Shown here in pieces: positions 21,523 to 30,465 of a DNA stretch of 64,000 bases. The position numbers were made by a program, and so were the translations under genes. Every line of letters starts with the position of its first letter. The stretch's first letter is position 1. The stretch is from Pseudonocardia sp. ICBG1293 (lineage in GTDB: Bacteria; Actinomycetota; Actinomycetes; Mycobacteriales; Pseudonocardiaceae), in assembly GCF_020131355.1 (NCBI RefSeq), contig NZ_JAHLEL010000040.1, positions 219,904 to 283,903 of the forward strand, written 5' to 3'. Below the pieces are notes generated by a model that saw only the letters and a list, made by a program, of their open reading frames with translations, did no database searches and was not told the origin of the DNA.

Positions 21523-22986
21523 TCAGAGGGCGCGCACGTCGCGGCGGTAGCGGGTCTCGGCGACGCCGGCGAGCGTGCGGGCCATCACGCCGAGCACGAA
21601 GCGCTGCGACGGGTAGGCGGCGAGCCAGGCCAGCCGTCCGGCGAGCCCGCGCGGGGTGAAGTGCAGGGTCTGGGCGTAGCGGCTGGTCAGCCGTCCGGTG
21701 GGGACGACCGCGAGCTCCAGGCGGGCGTCGCCGGGCAGCCGGTCGGCCGCGCGCAGGACCAGGCGGCGCCCCGGTGCGACCTCCTCGACGGTCCACCGGC
21801 CCAGGGGTTCGCCCGGGAGCAGGCGCGGCGGGCCGTCGCCGTGCCGACGCGGGACGACACCGGGACCCCCGGCGAGGACGTCGAGATGACCGGCCAGCGT
21901 CGCGACCCCCGGGACGGTGTACCAGCCGTGCGGGCCGCCGAGCGTCTCGATCACCGGCCACACGGCGCGGGCGGGCGCGGCGACGTCGTGGGTGTCGGTC
22001 GTGGACCACTCCAACGGGCCGCTGCCGGGCGGGTCGGCCGGCCCCGGGCCGGCCGCGCCGACGCCGTCGAGAGCGCGTCGGACGGCGGTGCGGTACGGGG
22101 TCCGTCCGCCGGGCGGGGTGCCGATGAGCGCGTCGAGGGCGGCGAGATCGTCGGGGTCGGCCACCAGCTCGTGGCGCATCGACTCGACCAGCGGCTCGGC
22201 CAGGCCGCGGCCGACCGGGGTGAGCGCGGCGACGGCGCGGGCGGTGAGCCGCGGCGCGGAGAGCGGGACGGGCACCGGGAACGGCCGCAGCAAGCCGGCC
22301 TCGGCGGCGAACTCGCTCATCAGCGAGCGGTAGGTGTGCACGTCGGGTCCCCCGACGTCGAACGCCCGGTTCACCGCGGCGGGCAGGTCGAGGCAGCCCA
22401 CGAGGTCGTGCAGCACGTCGTCGACGGCGATCGGCTGGATCCGGTTCCAGGCCCGGTCGGGCAGCGGCAGGACCAGCGGGCCGCCCATCGCGGTCTCGGT
22501 CAGGTGCCGGATCATCTCGAAGCTGGCCGAGCCGGTGCCGACGACGATCCCGGCCCGCAGCACGGCGGCCGGGACCGGACCGGCGAGCAGGATGTCGCCG
22601 ACCTCGCGGCGCGAGGACAGGTGCTGCGACACCCGCCGGGTGCCGGTCTCGGGCTGCAGCCCGCCCAGGTAGACGATGCGGTGCACGCCGGCCGCGGCGG
22701 CACCGTCGGCCAGGGCGTGTGCGGCGGTCCGGTCGCGGTCGGCGTAGCCGGGTCCGTCCATGGCGTGCACCAGGTGGACGACGGCGTCGACACCGTCGCA
22801 GGACCGACGGACGTCGGCGGGGTCCCGGGCGTCGCCACGGACGGCGTCCACCCGGTCGCCCCACGGGTGTGCGGCGAGCTTGCCCGGGGTGCGGGCGAGC
22901 ACCCGGACGTCGTGGCCGGCGTCGAGCAGACGCGGTACGAGCCGGGAGCCGATGTAGCCGGTGGCGCCGAGGACGAGCACGTGCAT
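21523..22986 (-). CDS. NAD(P)-binding epimerase fused to DUF2867-like domain
   Basis: A 487-residue two-domain protein. Residues 1-290 form an atypical short-chain dehydrogenase with the nucleotide-binding VLGATGYIGSRLVP at the N-terminus. Residues 320-487 resemble DUF2867/SRPBCC-like domains (HDVAAPARAVWPVIETLGG, then WTVEEVAPGRRLVLRAADR). This fusion is frequent in actinobacteria, without a known substrate. The ATG at 22986 is fixed by the Rossmann start; the open frame upstream is noise. It lies 53 bases after azlD on the same strand. Confidence 0.8.
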   Translation of the reverse strand: MHVLVLGATGYIGSRLVPRLLDAGHDVRVLARTPGKLAAHPWGDRVDAVRGDARDPADVRRSCDGVDAVVHLVHAMDGPGYADRDRTAAHALADGAAAAGVHRIVYLGGLQPETGTRRVSQHLSSRREVGDILLAGPVPAAVLRAGIVVGTGSASFEMIRHLTETAMGGPLVLPLPDRAWNRIQPIAVDDVLHDLVGCLDLPAAVNRAFDVGGPDVHTYRSLMSEFAAEAGLLRPFPVPVPLSAPRLTARAVAALTPVGRGLAEPLVESMRHELVADPDDLAALDALIGTPPGGRTPYRTAVRRALDGVGAAGPGPADPPGSGPLEWSTTDTHDVAAPARAVWPVIETLGGPHGWYTVPGVATLAGHLDVLAGGPGVVPRRHGDGPPRLLPGEPLGRWTVEEVAPGRRLVLRAADRLPGDARLELAVVPTGRLTSRYAQTLHFTPRGLAGRLAWLAAYPSQRFVLGVMARTLAGVAETRYRRDVRAL

Positions 22987-23039
22987 GGGGCGATCCTCGC
23001 GGTCCCGGCCGCGCGGCGCGCGCCGGGGTGACGACCGGC

Positions 23040-23348
23040 TCAGGGGATCCCGGCCAGCCGCAGACCGGCCGTGGTCGCCGCGGCGAGCACGACGACCAGC
23101 ACGAACGGCACCCGGACGGCCAGCGCACCGGCGGCCACGGCGACCCCGGCCGGGCGGGCCCAGCCGGCGAAGGCGTCGCCCTCGAACCAGGTGCCGGTGG
23201 CGACGAGGGCGACGAGCAGCCCGACCGCGCCCAGCTCGACGAGCCGGACCGTGCGGGCCGACAACGCGACCCGGTCGTGCAGGAGCAGGGGCAGCAGGCG
23301 CATCAGGTAGGTCCCGCCGGCCAGGACGAGCAGCGCGGCGACGGTCAC
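23040..23348 (-). CDS. azlD: AzlD-type branched-chain amino acid exporter subunit
   Basis: A 102-residue AzlD protein with three membrane helices (VTVAALLVLAGGTYLMRLLP, then two more). AzlD is the small partner of AzlC in exporters of branched-chain amino acids. The GTG overlaps the azlC stop by four bases. It belongs to the azlCD operon, divergent from the XRE-cupin regulator. Confidence 0.8.
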   Translation of the reverse strand: MTVAALLVLAGGTYLMRLLPLLLHDRVALSARTVRLVELGAVGLLVALVATGTWFEGDAFAGWARPAGVAVAAGALAVRVPFVLVVVLAAATTAGLRLAGIP

Positions 23349-24022
23349 GACTGCTCCCCCGTCGTCCGGCCGGCCGCGCCGACGCCGAGCAGGCCTGCCA
23401 GCACGGGCAGGCCCACCGGCAGGAACGGCGCGCAGGCCAGCGACACGGTGGCGGCGGCCGCACCGACCCGTCGGGCGTCGACCCGGCGCAGCATGGGGAC
23501 GAGCATGGCCAGCAGCGCGGCCGGGAAGGCGGCGTCGAGCCCGAACGCTGCCGGGTCCGGCACGCTCGCCCCGAGCACCAGCCCGGCCGCGGTGTCGAGC
23601 TGCCAGCAGAGGTACTTCGCGACGCCGAGGATGCGGAACGCGCGCCGACCCCGTCCGGGGGTGTCGGTGCGGGCCAGTACGAACGCCGTCGACTCGTCGG
23701 TGACGACGTGCGCCGCGGGCCACCGCCGCCATCCCCCGCCCAGATGGCGGGCCAGCGCCAGGCCGAAGGGCAGGTGACGCAGGTTCAGGATCAGCCCCGC
23801 CGCGACCGCGGCCCACACCCCTCCGCCCGCGGCGAGCACGCCGGTGACGAGCAGCTGGGCGCCGCCCGCGAACACCAGCAGCGACATGGCCATCGTCATG
23901 GCCGGGGACAGCCCCGCGGCCGGCGCGAGCGCGCCGAAGGAGACCCCGACGACGGCGACGGCCACCGCGATGGTCAGGGCGTCGCGGACATCGCCGCGCG
24001 CCGTTCGCTGTGTCGAACGCAT
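23345..24022 (-). CDS. azlC: AzlC-type branched-chain amino acid exporter
   Basis: A 225-residue membrane protein with the AzlC pattern: SFGALAPAAGLSPAMTMAMS near the N-terminus, then FAGGAQLL and LNLRHLPFGLALA, with five or six helices. It probably exports branched-chain amino acids together with AzlD. Its first codons contain one copy of the GTTCG-N6-CGAAC inverted repeat shared with the promoter of the divergent XRE-cupin gene, so repression by that protein is likely. Confidence 0.83.
   Translation of the reverse strand: MRSTQRTARGDVRDALTIAVAVAVVGVSFGALAPAAGLSPAMTMAMSLLVFAGGAQLLVTGVLAAGGGVWAAVAAGLILNLRHLPFGLALARHLGGGWRRWPAAHVVTDESTAFVLARTDTPGRGRRAFRILGVAKYLCWQLDTAAGLVLGASVPDPAAFGLDAAFPAALLAMLVPMLRRVDARRVGAAAATVSLACAPFLPVGLPVLAGLLGVGAAGRTTGEQS
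24003..24018. promoter_or_regulatory. Inverted repeat GTTCG-N6-CGAAC, copy 1
   Basis: GTTCGCTGTGTCGAAC lies inside the first codons of azlC. It shares both 5-base arms and the 6-base spacing with copy 2 at 24050. Two copies 47 bases apart flank the divergent promoters and are probably bound by the XRE-cupin regulator. Confidence 0.65.
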
Positions 24023-24049
24023 GCCCGCTACAGTGAACGGACCCCCAGT

Positions 24050-24065
24050 GTTCGTCAAGTCGAAC
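24050..24065. promoter_or_regulatory. Inverted repeat GTTCG-N6-CGAAC, copy 2
   Basis: GTTCGTCAAGTCGAAC lies 10 bases upstream of the XRE-cupin start, downstream of a -10-like TACAGT (24028-24033). It is identical in arms and spacing to copy 1 inside azlC. The placement suggests autorepression. Confidence 0.65.
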
Positions 24066-24075
24066 GGAGTGGCCG

Positions 24076-24636
24076 ATGGATCGAACGTCCGGTCCGCCGC
24101 TGGCCTCGATCGCCGCCGCGATCCGCCGCGAGCGGGAGCGTCTCGGGATCTCCTCCTCCGAGCTGGCCCGCCGGGCCGGGATCGCGAAGTCGACGTTGTC
24201 CCAGCTGGAGGCGGGAACCGGGAACCCGAGCGTGGAGACGCTGTGGGCGATCGCCGTCGTCGCCGGGGTGCCGTTCGCCGCCCTGGTGGAGCCGCCGTCG
24301 TCGCCGGTACGGGTGGTGCGGTTCGCCGAACGCCCCGCGATCCGGTCGGAGGAGGCCGCCTACACCGGGGCGCTGCTGTCCCCGTGCCCGCCGGGGGCGC
24401 GCCGCGATCTGCACCTGGCCACCTGCGAGCCGGGGCCACCCCGCGCGGCCGAGCCGCACTCCCCCGGCACCGTCGAGCACGTGGTGGTGTCGACGGGCCG
24501 GTGGGTCGTCGGGCCGGACGGCGAGGAGGTCGAGCTGGACCCGGGCGACCATCTGACGTTCCCGGCCGACCGCCCGCACTCCTACCGGGCACTCACCCCG
24601 GGTGCGACCGCGGTGCTCGTCATGGAGTACCGCTGA
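24076..24636 (+). CDS. XRE-cupin transcriptional regulator
   Basis: A 186-residue regulator with an N-terminal XRE helix-turn-helix (SSELARRAGIAKSTLSQLEAG, residues 28-48) and a C-terminal cupin domain (residues 105-185, HSPGTVEHVVV, then LDPGDHLTFPADRPHSY). The cupin probably senses a small molecule. It is divergent from azlCD, which it likely represses through the paired inverted repeats. Its stop directly abuts the 3' end of the GH16 fragment. Confidence 0.87.
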   Translation: MDRTSGPPLASIAAAIRRERERLGISSSELARRAGIAKSTLSQLEAGTGNPSVETLWAIAVVAGVPFAALVEPPSSPVRVVRFAERPAIRSEEAAYTGALLSPCPPGARRDLHLATCEPGPPRAAEPHSPGTVEHVVVSTGRWVVGPDGEEVELDPGDHLTFPADRPHSYRALTPGATAVLVMEYR

Positions 24637-25050
24637 TCAGGTCCCGCTGGCGCCACGGGTCGCCGAACCCGGCTCACGGTCCGGTCCGCCCTCGGTGATG
24701 CGGTGCAGCAGGCCGTCGAGCAGACCCTCGTCCCGGCCGCCGCGGTCACCGCCGCCGTCGCCGCCCTTCTCCGACTCCGGCAGCGCGTACTGGCGGACCC
24801 AGTCGACCTGCATCTCCGACGGCTTCACCTCACCGCCGCCCTTCGGGAACCAGTCGAGCTGCACGGTCAGGTGCATCGGGCCGGGCGGCAGGATCGACGT
24901 GTCGTCGGTGTGCCACCACTGCCTGCCGTCGACGAACGCGGTCACGCCGTCGGGCGTCCACTCCACGGCCCAGTTGTGCCACTGGGTGGCGTCGATGTCG
25001 ACCGAGCCCTGGACCTGGGAGTTGTCCTCGCCGTAGTGCAGGAAGAGGTT
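24637..25050 (-). pseudogene. GH16 glycoside hydrolase, 3' fragment
   Basis: The C-terminal half of a family 16 glycoside hydrolase. It starts at NLFLHYGEDNSQ, contains WHNWAVEWTPDGVTAFVDG and VQLDWFPKGGG, and ends in a Gly/Asp-rich tail. It has no start of its own; the open frame upstream (to 25119) comes from the inserted element. The matching N-terminal half lies at 29060-30176. Joining TRQKT from that half to NLFLHYG here gives a continuous GH16 fold, so the insertion lies about 11 residues after the catalytic EIDFME. Confidence 0.85.
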
Positions 25051-25115
25051 TTTTCTGAACTTGCTCACGGTGGTTGTCCTCCAGCTGGTTCGTGGGGTCG
25101 GGGTTTTGAGTGAGG

Positions 25116-27671
25116 TCACCTGGGTCTGTCCCGGATGACGGGCAGGCCGAGGTCGGTGATCTTCGGTGCGGGGGTCGGGGCGGTGCGGGAGAGGCCGGCG
25201 AGCTTGGTGCGGGCGGCGTTGAGGCTGGTCTGGAGGCCCTCGACTTCGCCGTGCCAGCCGTTCGCTCGGGCTTCGGTGATCCGGTCACTCAGGTTGCGGG
25301 CGATCTCGGCCAGGCGGGTGTGTTGGCGGGGGTCGATCTGCAGCATTGGGCAGCGGATGCAGGCGTGTTCGTGCTGGCAGGGGCTGTCGTAGGGGCGTCC
25401 GCAGTTGCCGAGTTCGAGCTTGCGGCGTTCGAAGTGCTGCTCGAACTCACGCCACTCGGTGTTGGTGGGCTGGCGGTATTCGGCCTGGGGGCGTTCGGCT
25501 CGGCGCCGGTCGAGGAAGCCGCGGTAGGAACGGATCAGGTCGTCGGTGAAGACGGCGTGGTAGGCCTGGGTGGTTGTCACTGAGTGGTGGCCGAGCAGGC
25601 GGGCTGCGATGTGGATCGGGAGTCCGTTGTTGACCACGTCGGTGACGAACATGCGGCGGAAGTCGTGGGCGGTGAACAGCAATGGCTGCCCGGTGGGGTT
25701 GGTGATCCCGGCGCGCTGGGCGGTCGTGACGAGCAGCTTGCGGACGGAGTGGTAGCTGAACACGTTCTGGACGGCGCTGTTGCGTCGTGTCTGGAACAGG
25801 TGCGGCAGCGGTGGTCCGGTGACGCGTTCGAAGCTGTCGTAGCGGGCGACCAGCGGGATCGTCGAAGTTCCGGTCAGGCGCCGTAGCCGGGTGATGATTG
25901 CGGCGAGGACGTCGGTGAGTTCCGGGCTGATCAGCAGCAGCCGTTCCTCGTTGCTCTTCGACGGGACGATCTGGAGCAGAGGGACCAGCTCGCCGGTGGA
26001 AGGCAGCCGGTAGGAGATCACCGCGAGCTGGGTTAACTCGAGTAGTTCCTCGACGCGGATCCCGGTGTGACGCAGGGTTTCGATGACCGCCCAGGCCCAG
26101 AACGCGTCGTCCTCGGCTTGGCTCTGGTTGATCCGGGTGTTGGTGTCGAGGCGCTGCAGGATCACGGTGTGGTCGCGCCCGGCGAACGCTCCGGCCTCGG
26201 CAGGGCTGCGCAGTCGCCGCCGGTAGGTGCGGCCGTCGTGGGTGAGCTCCTCGTCGATCCCAACGGCCAGGGCTGCGTCGAGCAGCGCTCGCTCGGCGCG
26301 TAGCCGGTCCTCGGCCGCAGCGACCAGGCGGGGCAGCTTCGGCATCCGTTCGCGGATGCGCTGATGGATCCGCGCGGTGACCTCGGCGCGGGCCTTGTCG
26401 AACCCGGCGACGTCGGCGCGCCGGACCGGTGACGGTGCGACCGCGCCGGCCCAGCTGGGATCGGTCTGGGCCCAGTCGGCCAGGTCGAGATAGAACGCCC
26501 GAACCGTCATCAGGGTCGAGTAGCGGCTGGTGGCGCTGAGTGTGGCGCCGTTGCGGCCTGGCTGGGTCGCCAGGCGCTGCTTCCAGGCGCGGGCGGCATG
26601 CTCGGGCAACGCGAGTCCCTGGCCGGGGTCGCCCAGCTCCGGGTGGTGGACCTCGATGTCTGACCAGAACCGGCCGGCCAGCTCGGCGGCCAGATTGCGT
26701 AGCGAGGCGAAGTCCAGCGCCGGTGCGCGCTCGGTGAGGTAGCGGGTGAGGATCTCGGCGACGACCGGGTTGGCGACGCCGTAGTAGGCGACCAGCTGCG
26801 CAGGGCTGGGGCGCCCGAGCCGAGTCGCCGAGGCCAGGCTCGATCCGTCGTCGAGGACGCCCATGCGCATCAGCAGATCCCAGGCCGTCGACAGCCCTCG
26901 GACCGGATGCCCGGCCGCCAGGCCCCAGGCGCGGGCCTCGAGAAGATCGTCGACGGTGAGATCGGCCAGAGCGGGCTTGCCGGTGTGGAGCAGGATCTTG
27001 ATCAGAGTGGTGCGGGCCCGCAGCAGCGTGGCCGGGACCGCGGTGACCCCCTCGACCTGGCAGGGTGCGCCATCGAGGCCACCGATGCGCGCAAAGCTCA
27101 CCTGCCCGGCGCCGCTGCCGCTCCGGTCAGTCTGGTCATCGCCGGTGTCGTGCAGGAGCCCGAACATCGTGAACAACGCCGGGTGCTTGTGTCCGGCGAA
27201 CAGGACGTAGTCGGGGCGGACCACTCGGGCCGCGAGCAGCCAGGTCAGCCCGGAGTTCAGCTCGGCGCGGGCTCGTCCCAGGCTCTTGGCTCTCCGCGGT
27301 GCACCGAGGAGCTGGTCGACCACGTGGTCGTGATCGCCGCGCGCGGCGAGCCACCGGTCCTGCCAGCCCCGCCCCGGGAAGGTCGCCAGCCAGGACAGCA
27401 GCTTCTCGACCCCGCGACCGACGCCCTGGCCCCGCCGTTGGTCGGGGGCGGTCACCGGCCAGCTCCCGGCCTGCTGAGAGCGCTGGACCAGTGGTGCGGC
27501 GGCGGTGGTGTCCCAGGGGCCGTTCGGGTGCCCGGGGCAGCAGCGCGCCAGCTCCGGGACCGGGATCCGGTTCGTCCAGTCCCGCCGCCATGACCGGGCG
27601 AGAGTCGGTTCCGCCGCTTCGGCATTCGGCGGCGTCGACAGAGCCGGCGAGGGAGTCGTGGTGGTGCTCAT
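25116..27671 (-). CDS. tnpB: Large tyrosine recombinase (TnpB of Tn554-like element)
   Basis: An 851-residue tyrosine recombinase. The catalytic domain lies in residues about 520-730. It shows the Arg in HTGIRVEELLEL, a Lys in VPSKSNEERLL, His-x-x-Arg in TAHDFRRMF, GHHS, and the nucleophile Y704 in TQAYHAVF. After it comes a Cys/His cluster (CGRPYDSPCQHEHACIRCP) that may bind zinc, then a helical tail. The long N-terminal part is probably the DNA-arm or partner-binding region. It overlaps tnpA by four bases (ATGA). Both proteins are probably needed for excision and integration. Confidence 0.88.
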   Translation of the reverse strand: MSTTTTPSPALSTPPNAEAAEPTLARSWRRDWTNRIPVPELARCCPGHPNGPWDTTAAAPLVQRSQQAGSWPVTAPDQRRGQGVGRGVEKLLSWLATFPGRGWQDRWLAARGDHDHVVDQLLGAPRRAKSLGRARAELNSGLTWLLAARVVRPDYVLFAGHKHPALFTMFGLLHDTGDDQTDRSGSGAGQVSFARIGGLDGAPCQVEGVTAVPATLLRARTTLIKILLHTGKPALADLTVDDLLEARAWGLAAGHPVRGLSTAWDLLMRMGVLDDGSSLASATRLGRPSPAQLVAYYGVANPVVAEILTRYLTERAPALDFASLRNLAAELAGRFWSDIEVHHPELGDPGQGLALPEHAARAWKQRLATQPGRNGATLSATSRYSTLMTVRAFYLDLADWAQTDPSWAGAVAPSPVRRADVAGFDKARAEVTARIHQRIRERMPKLPRLVAAAEDRLRAERALLDAALAVGIDEELTHDGRTYRRRLRSPAEAGAFAGRDHTVILQRLDTNTRINQSQAEDDAFWAWAVIETLRHTGIRVEELLELTQLAVISYRLPSTGELVPLLQIVPSKSNEERLLLISPELTDVLAAIITRLRRLTGTSTIPLVARYDSFERVTGPPLPHLFQTRRNSAVQNVFSYHSVRKLLVTTAQRAGITNPTGQPLLFTAHDFRRMFVTDVVNNGLPIHIAARLLGHHSVTTTQAYHAVFTDDLIRSYRGFLDRRRAERPQAEYRQPTNTEWREFEQHFERRKLELGNCGRPYDSPCQHEHACIRCPMLQIDPRQHTRLAEIARNLSDRITEARANGWHGEVEGLQTSLNAARTKLAGLSRTAPTPAPKITDLGLPVIRDRPR

Positions 27672-29017
27672 CGACGATCACCACCGAGCAGGATCGCCAG
27701 CGCGCCGGCGTCGTAGCCCTGCGCCGGGACCGGCTCGGGCGCGTGCGTGCGGGAGTCACGGGAGGCCAGGTGCTGGGCGACCCGGGCGATCACCCGGTCG
27801 TCGTCCTCGACGAGATAGACGCCGGCGGTCGTGGTGATGTGAGCGTGCCCGAGCACGGTCTGAACATCACGGATCGACAGGTCCTCGTCGCGACTCATCC
27901 GCAGCGCCGCGGTGTGGCGCAGATCGTGCCAACAGTGGTTCGTGCCCAACACGCGGTTCGCCCGCAGCAGGACTGCCCGCATCGCCGGATAGGTCAGCGG
28001 CCGCAGCCCGGCCCCGGCCGGACCAGGGATCCGGCGGTCCATTCCCGGGCCGCCGCGACGCCGGTAAGGACGCAGCGTCCACCACAGCGGCCCGTCCGCC
28101 GCGGGCGTGCCGAGGCCGGACATGTAGAGACGCAGCCAGACGAAGGACTCGCTGCTGGCCGGAAGCCACTGCTCAGCACGCGAACCCTTGCGGACCACCC
28201 GGATCCGCTGATCGCCCCAGTCCAGATCGATCGGGCGCATCCCCAACAGCTCACCGGCGCGAGCGGCCGAGGACACCGCGAGCGAGGTGATCGCCCGGTC
28301 CCGGTCACTGCGCAGCTCGGTGAACAGCGCATCCCAGTGCTCATCGGCCAACGCCCGCGGGCGCTGACGGGGAACCTTCGGATTGTGGCGCAACGCGCCG
28401 TCACCACGGAACGGGCGCAGCGGGTTGTGATGGGCGTTCGTACGACCGGACTCCCGCGAGCGGGCCAGCACGACCGGGTTAACCAGCGGCCCCTCGCCCT
28501 GCTCGATCCAGAACTCGTAGAACGCGCGGATCACCGCGTTGCTGTGGCGCACCGTGCGCGGTGCGTAGGAGTCCGACAAATACGGCTTGCCCGTGACCGT
28601 GTTCGTCCGCCCCACCGTGGACGCCGACCTGGTCCGCGGGGTCCGGCGGGGCTTGTCGGCCTGCGACAACCACAGCACCAGGTCCCGAACCTCGGCGACC
28701 GTCGCGCGGTCCCAGGCGACATCGACACGGTGTAGCCAGCGCCACCACCGCAACAGGGCGTAGGCGTAGCTGCGGACACTGCCCGGGCTACTACACCGAG
28801 CGGCGAGATCCCGCAGGAACTCCGCGATCGGTTCGACCGCAACACCATCCGGATCGACGACCAACCAGCCCGGCAGATCATCCGCCGCTACGACCCGTCC
28901 CCACCGACCCAGACCGTCCCCGCCGGTCCGATCGGGACTACTCCTGTGTGCAGGCACCTCAAGGACTCCTTCCCTCGCTGAGGGAAGGAGTCCTATCGGC
29001 TGTCGGCTCAGGAGCAT
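27668..29017 (-). CDS. tnpA: Tyrosine recombinase (TnpA of Tn554-like element)
   Basis: A 449-residue tyrosine recombinase with an N-terminal SAM-like core-binding domain (about residues 60-185) and a complete catalytic set: Arg in SAARAGELLGM, Lys in VVRKGS, HDLRHT, GHAH and Y401 in AGVYLVE. The ATG at 29017 has AGTAGGG upstream, but codons 8-19 lie in a perfect 14-bp hairpin, so a later GTG near residue 18-22 could be the true start. It is the first gene of the element, 43 bases from the junction with GH16. Confidence 0.87.
   Translation of the reverse strand: MLLSRQPIGLLPSAREGVLEVPAHRSSPDRTGGDGLGRWGRVVAADDLPGWLVVDPDGVAVEPIAEFLRDLAARCSSPGSVRSYAYALLRWWRWLHRVDVAWDRATVAEVRDLVLWLSQADKPRRTPRTRSASTVGRTNTVTGKPYLSDSYAPRTVRHSNAVIRAFYEFWIEQGEGPLVNPVVLARSRESGRTNAHHNPLRPFRGDGALRHNPKVPRQRPRALADEHWDALFTELRSDRDRAITSLAVSSAARAGELLGMRPIDLDWGDQRIRVVRKGSRAEQWLPASSESFVWLRLYMSGLGTPAADGPLWWTLRPYRRRGGPGMDRRIPGPAGAGLRPLTYPAMRAVLLRANRVLGTNHCWHDLRHTAALRMSRDEDLSIRDVQTVLGHAHITTTAGVYLVEDDDRVIARVAQHLASRDSRTHAPEPVPAQGYDAGALAILLGGDRR
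28962..28994. promoter_or_regulatory. Perfect 14-bp hairpin at the start of tnpA
   Basis: AGGACTCCTTCCCT pairs perfectly with AGGGAAGGAGTCCT around the 5-base loop CGCTG. It lies 66-98 bases inside the right end of the element, over the first tnpA codons. It may be an attenuator, a block to read-through from the GH16 promoter, or a recombinase binding site; sequence alone does not decide. Confidence 0.7.
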
Positions 29018-29059
29018 TCGCCCTACTCGCCCGCGGCCAGCTCTTGTGCGGTCAATACC

Positions 29060-30176
29060 TTGGTCTTCTGCCGGGTGTGGTCGGTCATCTCCATGAAGTC
29101 GATCTCGCCGCCCACCGGGAAGTTCTCCGCGGTGGGCCAGAGCAGCAGCAGCGCGTTGTACGAGGGGTCCGACGCGGGTGCCCAGACCCGGCCCTCCCAG
29201 CGGCCGTACTTCTGGCTACTGTCGGACCAGGCCATGCCGCCGGTGGTGCCGTCGGCGTCGCCGGCGATGGTGAGCACGCCGTCCCGCACCGAGATCGCCG
29301 ACGGGGAGCGCTTCCCCTCACCGCCGTGGCCGGGGCCGTCGTAGGGGCTCCACCCGGTCAGGGTGTCGCCGTCGAAGTCGTCGACCTTCACCGGCTCGCC
29401 CCAGTTGTGCTCGACGGCGGCGGTGGTCGCCGCGCCCGGGTAGGCGGGGCCGCGGGGGCCGCGGGGGCCGCAGGGGCGGCACCGGCGGCGCAGTCCGCGG
29501 GGGCGGGGGTCGCCCCGGCGGACGGAGCCGTTCCGGGTGCCGGGGAGGCGGCGTCGGCCGGGGTGGTCGCGGCATCACCGGGCGTGCCGGGGGGCGCGTC
29601 GGTCGAGGTCGTGCCGGCGGACGGAGCCGGGTCGCCGCCCGAGCCCGAGTCGCCCCCGGAACCCTGACCGGAACCCGAGTCGTCTCCGGAGCCCGAGCCG
29701 CCGCCCGAGCCCTGGTCCCCGCCCGAACCCTGGTCGTCCCCCGAACCCGAGTCCCCGCCCGAACCCTGGTCGCCACCGGAACCCGCGTCGTCCCCGGAGC
29801 CCCGGTCACCGCCGGAGCCGCTCCCCGACCCACCCGACCCGGAGTCGTCGGGGTCACCGCCGCCCCCCGAGCCGTCGTCGTGCCCCGCCCTGTCGCCGGA
29901 CGAGCCGTGCTCGCCGTCCCGGTCGTCCCCGGACGGGCCGTCCGCCTCGGATCCGGGGGCGGCGGAGGCGCCGGGCTTCCCCGACCCGGCGCCTCCGTCA
30001 CCACCGGTGGCCGGACCACCCGGAGCGGCTCCCCCGGGCGGGGTGGCGCCCGTCGTGGGGCAGTCCGCGGTCGTCGTCGCACCCGGTCGAACGGCCCCGG
30101 TGTCCGCGAACGCCGCTGCCGGAAAGCTGATCACCATCGCGGCGGCGATCGCCACGACCCTCATAGAGCGTCCCAT
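29060..30176 (-). pseudogene. GH16 glycoside hydrolase, 5' fragment with frameshift
   Basis: The N-terminal half of a secreted GH16 enzyme. The start at 30176 has GGAGGAG upstream. A signal peptide (residues 1-24, cleaved near AFA|D) is followed by a roughly 200-residue Gly/Ser/Asp-rich linker with repeated SGSGGD units. The catalytic domain then begins VEHNWGEPVKVDDFDG and reaches the catalytic GGEIDFME. Signal and catalytic parts are in different frames. A C run at 29446-29449 has four bases where two repeats just upstream have five; one more C restores PAYPGAATTAAVEHNWG. The transposon then cuts the gene after TRQKT. The substrate is probably a beta-1,3-type glucan or similar wall polymer. 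Confidence 0.82.
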
Positions 30177-30212
30177 CAGGCTCCTCCGTAACAGTGGTCT
30201 CCTGATCCACAC

Positions 30213-30465
30213 GGGACGCTAGATGCCACAGAGTCACCATGAGCACCTGTGTCACCACATCGGGTAGGCAACCCCTCCACCGAGCGACCGCGGAGCGTGG
30301 CCGGGACGGACACTCCACGCGTCCGGGGGACCGATCGGGTCACCGGACCGTGGCACGCACTCGGTCCCGCCCGTCGTGACACGGGTCCGTACGCGTGGCA
30401 CGCGCTCGGACCCGTGGCCACGCACACGGAACCCCGGCGGCGGGCACGGAGCGTGGGTGGAACGA
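30213..30465. other. Non-coding region between GH16 and pdxS
   Basis: No convincing gene. It contains a 21-base direct repeat CGTGGCACGC(A/G)CTCGG(T/A)CCCG (near 30350 and 30394) and a 10-bp hairpin CACGGGTCCG / CGGACCCGTG (30380-30389 and 30407-30416). These look like structured intergenic repeats or decayed terminators rather than coding sequence. Confidence 0.5.

Larger units (their letters stand above)
25051..29060 (-). mobile_element. Tn554-like tyrosine-recombinase element inserted in GH16 gene
   Basis: About 4.0 kb bounded by the two halves of the GH16 gene. It encodes only two overlapping tyrosine recombinases (449 and 851 residues) in the TnpA-TnpB order of Tn554. I see no cargo, no terminal inverted repeats and no target duplication, also as in Tn554. 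The junctions read CAGAAGACC|AAGG (upstream half) and CAGAAAA|AACCTC (downstream half), so a short shared core around CAGAA to ACCAA is likely. The exact crossover point cannot be fixed without an empty site. Confidence 0.82.

Noticed and set aside
29640..29900. Repeats in the GH16 linker as a possible CRISPR or satellite
   Set aside because: The units are short in-frame SGSGGD codons without unique spacers of constant length; they are a secreted-protein linker.
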